Both the position numbers and the translations under genes were made by a program. From an uncultured bacterium (GTDB lineage: Bacteria; Patescibacteriota; Minisyncoccia; Phycocordibacterales; CAIZIN01), in assembly GCA_903933085.1 (NCBI GenBank), contig CAIZIN010000026.1, forward strand, positions 1 through 7,393: a stretch of 7,393 nt of DNA. Direction: 5' to 3'. Positions 5,035 through 7,393 of this stretch are shown one piece after another (position 1 is the stretch's first letter; every line of letters begins with the position of its first letter). Under the pieces are notes generated by a model. The model was not told the DNA's origin, made no database searches, and saw only the letters and a list, made by a program, of their open reading frames with translations.

Positions 5035-5190
5035 TCAATATTGATTTGTTTCAATCTGAGTACCTAATATATTAAATGTTTTTTCGTATTGTATAAAAAT
5101 ATAAAATCCTAATATAGGTACAATGATAGTAAACACTATAAATGTTGCAAGTTGTGAATACCAAGTTATTTTATTGAATTGGATCTTCAT
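5035..5190 (-). CDS. Small single-helix membrane protein, 51 aa
   Basis: An open frame of 51 codons from ATG 5190 to TGA 5037-5035. The protein starts MKIQFNKITWYSQLATFIVF, has one hydrophobic helix at about residues 14-33 (including TIIVPILGFYIFIQYE), and a polar C-terminus. I recall the pattern TWYS-x-L-hydrophobic-P-GFY-x-x-x-QY from many short membrane-anchored proteins of Parcubacteria, but could not check this here. Role unknown. It has an extended -10 (TGA-TATACT) ending 9 nt before the ATG and no Shine-Dalgarno site, matching the near-leaderless pattern of other genes here. It reads in the same direction as the lipoprotein gene, 91 bp upstream of it. Confidence 0.7.
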   Translation of the reverse strand: MKIQFNKITWYSQLATFIVFTIIVPILGFYIFIQYEKTFNILGTQIETNQY

Positions 5191-5199
5191 ATATTTATG

Positions 5200-5208
5200 A
5201 GTATATCA
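5200..5208 (-). promoter_or_regulatory. Extended -10 promoter of the 51-residue gene
   Basis: TGA-TATACT on the minus strand (hexamer 5/6 match), with 9 nt between it and the ATG at 5190, so the leader would be only 2-3 nt. No clear -35. The stretch between this site and the tRNA-Asp repeat (5209-5323) holds only a 7-bp hairpin (5219-5225 with 5233-5239) and no gene I can support. Confidence 0.5.
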
Positions 5209-5323
5209 AATGATAACTAATAAGTCCTTACTACTTATTGTTATTTCAACAAATAGGAGATATGCAGATAAATACTCGCCAGCAAAAAATTTCATAGCTT
5301 TATTACAAATGGTGTATGTATAG

Positions 5324-5445
5324 TTTGCGCGAGTGATGGGACTCGGTCACAAGTCTTTTTTATGTCGTCACATAAAAAAGCTCGCGACCCCGGCTCATGT
5401 CGCAGGTTTGCTAACCTGCCCCTATTGCGCCTTTCGAGTCCCATC
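5324..5445 (-). repeat. T-loop-associated structured element, copy 2 (tRNA-Asp)
   Basis: An 89-nt core (5346-5434) lies between 11-bp perfect inverted repeats (5335-5345 and 5435-5445) that equal the T-loop and T-stem of tRNA-Asp. On its far side is a 22-nt exact direct copy of the tRNA 3' end with flank (5324-5345, matching 5522-5543). Hairpin I is a perfect 10-bp stem (5355-5364 with 5371-5380). Hairpin II is 7 bp (5402-5408 with 5413-5419, loop TGCT). The core matches copy 1 at 70/89 positions, including ACCCCGGCTCAT (5387-5398) and GTCAC (5346-5350). The inverted repeats match the local tRNA rather than the other copy's tRNA, so they come from the host site and are not carried by the element. 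Confidence 0.82.
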
Positions 5446-5446
5446 C

Positions 5447-5468
5447 AGAGGCAAAACCCTTTGCCTCT
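5447..5468 (-). repeat. Hairpin III of the tRNA-Asp element
   Basis: 9-bp arms (5447-5455 and 5460-5468) around loop ACCC (plus strand). It interrupts the mirror copy of the tRNA-Asp 3' end between its T-arm part (5435-5445) and its acceptor part (5469-5478). Element B has a hairpin with the same ACCC loop in the equivalent position, and element A one with CCC. Confidence 0.65.
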
Positions 5469-5534
5469 TCACTCGCGCAAAATACAAAAATCTCAGATTT
5501 TAAAATCTGAGATTTTTGTATTTTGCGCGAGTGA
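5469..5534. repeat. 66-bp perfect palindrome ending in tRNA-Asp
   Basis: The halves 5469-5501 and 5502-5534 are exact reverse complements with no spacer. The right half contains the 3' acceptor strand and discriminator of tRNA-Asp (5526-5533). The RNA would form a 33-bp hairpin that competes with the tRNA acceptor stem, and the DNA could extrude as a cruciform. It may act as a transcription stop, but T-runs are internal only. Confidence 0.9.
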
Positions 5535-5599
5535 TGGGACTCGAACCCACGGCCTTTCCCGTGACAGGGGAACGCTCTAACCAGCTGAGCTACACCCGC
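5526..5599 (-). tRNA. tRNA-Asp(GTC), CCA not encoded
   Basis: A 74-nt cloverleaf without CCA. Acceptor GCGGGTG pairs with CACTCGC (one G-T); D-arm GCTC-AGCTGGTTA-GAGC; anticodon arm TTCCC-CTGTCAC-GGGAA with anticodon GTC; variable AGGCC; T-arm GTGGG-TTCGAGT-CCCAT; discriminator G, as expected for Asp. Its acceptor 3' strand is one end of a 66-bp palindrome, and its 3' end is copied again at 5324-5345. It lies 57 bp after the 82-residue gene on the same strand and has its own candidate promoter. Confidence 0.95.
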
Positions 5600-5621
5600 A
5601 GTTATGCTACTGCGCCCAACT

Positions 5622-5650
5622 AATGTACCAAAAAAAATGAAAATAATCAA
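5622..5650 (-). promoter_or_regulatory. Candidate promoter of tRNA-Asp
   Basis: On the minus strand TTGATT (5650-5645, 4/6), 17-nt spacer, then TACATT (5627-5622, 4/6) preceded by TGG, which makes an extended -10. It lies 23 bp upstream of the mature tRNA 5' end. Confidence 0.5.
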
Positions 5651-5655
5651 CTATA

Positions 5656-5904
5656 TTAAACAGCCATTGAATCTTCCAGTAATTTAATCCTTTCTTGTAA
5701 TATCGCCCAATCTTGAGAATGACCACTATTACATCTATACCCTTCCCCACCAGAACACATAGGACATCGATCTATCTGACCACTTAATTCTTCCTTTTTA
5801 ATCAAAAGCCCATTCAACTCAATTTGTTTAGGTGATAATTCTTCAGTCGCATTAACCGACTGATCAATGTCTAATTTTTTTAAAAAATCTATTTGTTCTT
5901 CCAT
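5656..5904 (-). CDS. Small hypothetical protein with CxxC...CxxxH motif, 82 aa
   Basis: No family recognised. The protein is hydrophilic, with two helical, probably coiled-coil segments (about 1-45 and 63-80) around CPMCSGGEGYRCNSGH. There C47, C50, C58 and H62 form a plausible single zinc site. No signal peptide or membrane helix, so probably cytoplasmic. The extended -10 TGA-TATAAT ends 6 nt before the ATG at 5904, exactly as for the channel gene, so the mRNA is probably leaderless; this supports both the gene and its start. It is divergent from tRNA-Met and followed by tRNA-Asp on its own strand. Confidence 0.75.
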   Translation of the reverse strand: MEEQIDFLKKLDIDQSVNATEELSPKQIELNGLLIKKEELSGQIDRCPMCSGGEGYRCNSGHSQDWAILQERIKLLEDSMAV

Positions 5905-5910
5905 GAAGAA

Positions 5911-5919
5911 ATTATATCA
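5911..5919 (-). promoter_or_regulatory. Extended -10 promoter, leaderless start of the 82-residue gene
   Basis: TGA-TATAAT on the minus strand is a perfect extended -10. The ATG starts 7 nt after its last base. The -35 region is not conserved. Confidence 0.6.
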
Positions 5920-5930
5920 TGTACAACGTC

Positions 5931-5959
5931 TTGAGAAAAATACTAAAATATGTTACTTT
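5931..5959 (+). promoter_or_regulatory. Candidate promoter of tRNA-Met
   Basis: TTGAGA (5931-5936, 4/6) with a 17-nt spacer to TACTTT (5954-5959, weak). Transcription would begin about 4 nt before the tRNA. The -10 is poor, and TAAAAT at 5944-5949 is an alternative. Confidence 0.35.
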
Positions 5960-5969
5960 TAGTTTCAAT

Positions 5970-6043
5970 GTCGGGGTAGCTCAGCCGGTTAGAGCGGGCG
6001 CTTCATAAGCGTCAGGTCGCGAGTTCGAGTCTCGCCCTCGACA
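5970..6043 (+). tRNA. tRNA-Met(CAT), probably elongator; CCA not encoded
   Basis: A 74-nt cloverleaf. Acceptor GTCGGGG pairs with CCTCGAC (one G-T); D-arm GCTC-AGCCGGTTA-GAGC; anticodon arm GGCGC-TTCATAA-GCGTC with anticodon CAT; variable AGGTC; T-arm GCGAG-TTCGAGT-CTCGC; discriminator A. The paired G1-C72 and the absence of three G-C pairs in the anticodon stem argue against an initiator tRNA. A lysidine-modified tRNA-Ile(CAT) cannot be excluded. A mirror copy of its T-arm lies 8 bp downstream, where the IS110-family element is inserted. Confidence 0.93.
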
Positions 6044-6051
6044 CAACCAGA

Positions 6052-6066
6052 GAGGACGAGACTCGA
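6052..6066 (+). repeat. Mirror copy of the tRNA-Met T-arm
   Basis: The 15 nt are the reverse complement of 6025-6039 (T-loop, T-stem and start of the acceptor) with 14 matches. The copy ends in ACTCGA, where the expected continuation ACTCGAAC is broken by the insertion sequence. Confidence 0.7.
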
Positions 6067-6070
6067 TCCC

Positions 6071-6079
6071 ATAGAACTC
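6071..6079 (+). repeat. Left subterminal inverted repeat of the IS
   Basis: ATAGAACTC, exact reverse complement of 7378-7386. It starts 4 nt inside the TCGA at 6063-6066. Confidence 0.65.
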
Positions 6080-6132
6080 TGCTACACTATAAATATCAGC
6101 CTCTGCTGATTTAATAGTTAACCTAAACTACT

Positions 6133-7167
6133 ATGACAAAAACATATTTAGGTATTGATTTGCATAAAAGGTCGAGTGTGTGGACACTTTTAAACCAAGA
6201 AAGAAAAGTGCTGTATGAAGGAAATGTAGCTTGTACGCCAGATCAGGTTAAAGATGCAATACAAAGACTTCCTTTTAAGGGGAATGAAGTGAGTGTTGCC
6301 ATTGAACCTGTCTGTGGTTGGAGATGGTATACAGATATATTGGAACAATCTGGTATGAATGTTCATGTAGCTAATCCATACAAAACAAGACTCATTGCAG
6401 ACAGTAAATTAAAAAATGACAGAGTAGATGCAAAAGCTCTTGCAGAGCTTTTGAGAGCAGACTATTTACCTGAATCATACAAAGCTCCAGAAGACATAAA
6501 TGATCTTCGAATGATTGTTCGGCACAGAGCATATCTTGTTCGAATGAGATCTGGTATTAAAAACCGTATCCATGGAATCTGTACAAGAAAAGGCCTTCAC
6601 TTAACAGCTGAAAATCCCATGTTAAAAGCAAGTATGGAAAGTATTGAGAAAGGAACCGAAGAAGAAATCAAAGACCTTTTCATTGTTATGAAAGAATTAG
6701 ATGCTCATATTGATTTGATTGAAAAGAATATGAGCAACATATCAAGGAATGAAACAATCAAACTCATGATGACTATGCCTGGTGTTGGGGTCATTACTGG
6801 TTGTTCAATATATGCAGAGGTTGGAGATTTCAATCGGTTTCCTTCACCAAATGCATTAGCGAGTTATGCAGGAATTGTTCCGAGACAAAGATCATCAGGC
6901 ACATCTGTAAAGTTAGGACATATCACAAAAGTTGGTTCGAAGGTGCTTAGGTATTCTCTTGTTGAAGCTTCATTTAGAATACGTGATGTAAAGAAATCTA
7001 AATATCTTTTCTCTTTTTACAAAAAGTTAGCATTAAAAGCTGGGGCCAAAAGAGCTAGAGTTGCTCTTGCAAGAAAGATGCTTGTAATACTCTGGCATAT
7101 GGTAAAAAACAATACTCCATACATTGATCGTACTATTGAATCAACACAAAGCGTGGTGATCTCGTAA
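6133..7167 (+). CDS. IS110-family transposase (DEDD recombinase)
   Basis: The 344-residue protein has the two-domain layout of the family. The N-terminal RuvC-like DEDD domain has D9 in GIDLHK, E58 in AIEP, and D96 and D99 in KNDRVDAK. A coiled-coil middle part runs about 120-205. The C-terminal Transposase_20 domain (about 212-300) has MPGVGVITG and ASYAGIVPRQRSSGTS, where S254 or S255 is the likely catalytic serine. These enzymes cut and join DNA using a structured RNA made by the element, which pairs with target and donor DNA. The frame is complete, with all expected acidic residues and the serine, so the enzyme may be active. No Shine-Dalgarno site precedes the ATG. TATAAA at 6088-6093 is a weak -10 candidate. 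Confidence 0.96.
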   Translation: MTKTYLGIDLHKRSSVWTLLNQERKVLYEGNVACTPDQVKDAIQRLPFKGNEVSVAIEPVCGWRWYTDILEQSGMNVHVANPYKTRLIADSKLKNDRVDAKALAELLRADYLPESYKAPEDINDLRMIVRHRAYLVRMRSGIKNRIHGICTRKGLHLTAENPMLKASMESIEKGTEEEIKDLFIVMKELDAHIDLIEKNMSNISRNETIKLMMTMPGVGVITGCSIYAEVGDFNRFPSPNALASYAGIVPRQRSSGTSVKLGHITKVGSKVLRYSLVEASFRIRDVKKSKYLFSFYKKLALKAGAKRARVALARKMLVILWHMVKNNTPYIDRTIESTQSVVIS

Positions 7168-7340
7168 TGTCGTTCTGGCGCGTTGACGCCGTGGATTCGA
7201 TTGAGACACCCGATACACGTTTGATATCCTGCTCTTAGAGAGCGAATAGTCGAATGGGTTTTCTGCCTCATCCGGAACGAGGGTGACTTTGTGTTGATTC
7301 AAGGGTACGATCTGGAAACAAATATCGCTGAAGAGGTCTA
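7168..7340 (+). ncRNA. Candidate bridge RNA of the IS element
   Basis: The 170-nt region after the transposase stop has no open frame but is GC-richer than the flank and contains several stems: GGCG/CGCC around 7177-7190, GCTCT-TAG-AGAGC (7231-7243), and CCTC/GAGG around 7267-7284. In IS1111-group elements the bridge RNA is known to be encoded on this side. A 9-nt stretch, ATAGTCGAA (7246-7254), is identical to the right end of the element (7385-7393), as expected for a donor-binding guide. TTCGATT (7196-7202) equals the T-loop of tRNA-Thr(CGT) and resembles other T-loops, so it may lie in the target guide. Limits and fold are inferred. Confidence 0.55.
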
Positions 7341-7377
7341 AATATATTATATTTTATATACAAAAAGTTATCCACAG

Positions 7378-7386
7378 GAGTTCTAT
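7378..7386 (+). repeat. Right subterminal inverted repeat of the IS
   Basis: GAGTTCTAT, exact reverse complement of 6071-6079. It ends 2 nt before the TCGA at 7389-7392. Confidence 0.65.
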
Positions 7387-7393
7387 AGTCGAA

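Larger units (their letters stand above)
6063..7392 (+). mobile_element. IS110-family element (IS1111-like), nearly complete
   Basis: About 1.33 kb containing one transposase gene, 9-bp subterminal inverted repeats (ATAGAACTC 6071-6079 and GAGTTCTAT 7378-7386) and a long non-coding 3' part. TCGA occurs at both proposed borders (6063-6066 and 7389-7392) and may be the shared target core. Subterminal repeats and a long 3' non-coding region fit the IS1111 group. The left end lies in the T-loop position of a mirrored tRNA-Met T-arm, and the final base of the window (A, 7393) is what the uninterrupted T-arm copy would have next. The exact borders need the sequence beyond the window. The upstream hairpin 6095-6110 may limit translation from outside transcripts, as in other insertion sequences. 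Confidence 0.75.

Noticed and set aside
5262..5294. AGGAGAT followed by ATG and an 11-codon plus-strand frame
   Set aside because: Too short, no conserved features, and the spacing to the ATG is too tight; probably chance.
2537..5445. CRISPR array or integron attC sites as an explanation for the repeats
   Set aside because: Repeats are few, widely spaced, and tied to different tRNA sequences; no cas or integrase gene, and the attC core motif GTTRRRY is not at the element ends.
5362..5650. Open frames on both strands across the tRNA-Asp locus, with peptides such as GVAQLVRAFPCHGKGRGFESHHS
   Set aside because: These are translations of the tRNA-Asp gene and its palindrome, a well-known kind of false gene call.
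7368..7376. TTATCCACA, a consensus DnaA box; also at 668-676
   Set aside because: One copy is inside the IS right end and the other codes for the start of ftsX; there is no cluster and no origin-like context.

Overview
This window looks like the chromosome of a Candidate Phyla Radiation (Patescibacteria, probably Parcubacteria-type) bacterium. Several features suggest this: a release factor 2 only 291 residues long, a prfB-ftsE-ftsX order, tRNA genes that mostly lack an encoded CCA, start codons placed 6-13 bases after a -10 box with no Shine-Dalgarno site, and a 51-residue 'TWYS' membrane protein of a kind I associate with these bacteria. Because prfB is present, and the 51-residue gene appears to end in TGA, UGA is probably a normal stop codon here. 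No 16S gene or other taxonomic marker is in the window, so the placement is an inference.

Layout. Everything from 1 to about 5904 that I can call is on the minus strand. Read from high to low coordinates it runs: an 82-residue Cys/His protein (5904-5656), tRNA-Asp(GTC), a structured repeat and a long palindrome (5534-5324), a 51-residue membrane protein (5190-5035), a small lipoprotein (4943-4668), a TMEM175-type channel (4571-3921), a broken tRNA-Thr copy interrupted by two structured repeats (3872-3644), tRNA-Thr(GGT), a hypothetical Cys-rich protein (3370-2822), tRNA-Thr(CGT), another structured repeat, then prfB, ftsE and ftsX (cut by the window start). On the plus strand are tRNA-Met(CAT) and a nearly complete IS110-family (IS1111-like) insertion sequence whose right end lies at the window edge.

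The housekeeping part is a translation termination and cell division cluster. RF2 releases peptides at UGA/UAA. FtsE (ATPase) and FtsX (membrane subunit) form the divisome complex that controls peptidoglycan hydrolases. ftsE and ftsX are separated by an unusual 249-bp hairpin-rich spacer.

The most unusual content is around the tRNA genes. All four are followed by an inverted ('mirror') copy of their own 3' end, centred on a hairpin. At tRNA-Thr(CGT) and tRNA-Asp an 89-nt core is inserted at the T-loop position, flanked by T-arm inverted repeats and a direct copy of the tRNA 3' end. The two cores are 70/89 identical without gaps, and their differences include compensating changes in two hairpins. 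Two related, more degenerate copies sit in a tRNA-Thr pseudogene. The IS110-family element lies at the same T-loop position, in the mirror copy beside tRNA-Met, with TCGA at both ends. The non-coding DNA after its transposase is a candidate bridge RNA. Together these suggest a tRNA-T-loop-associated family of structured elements that I do not recognise as a described class.
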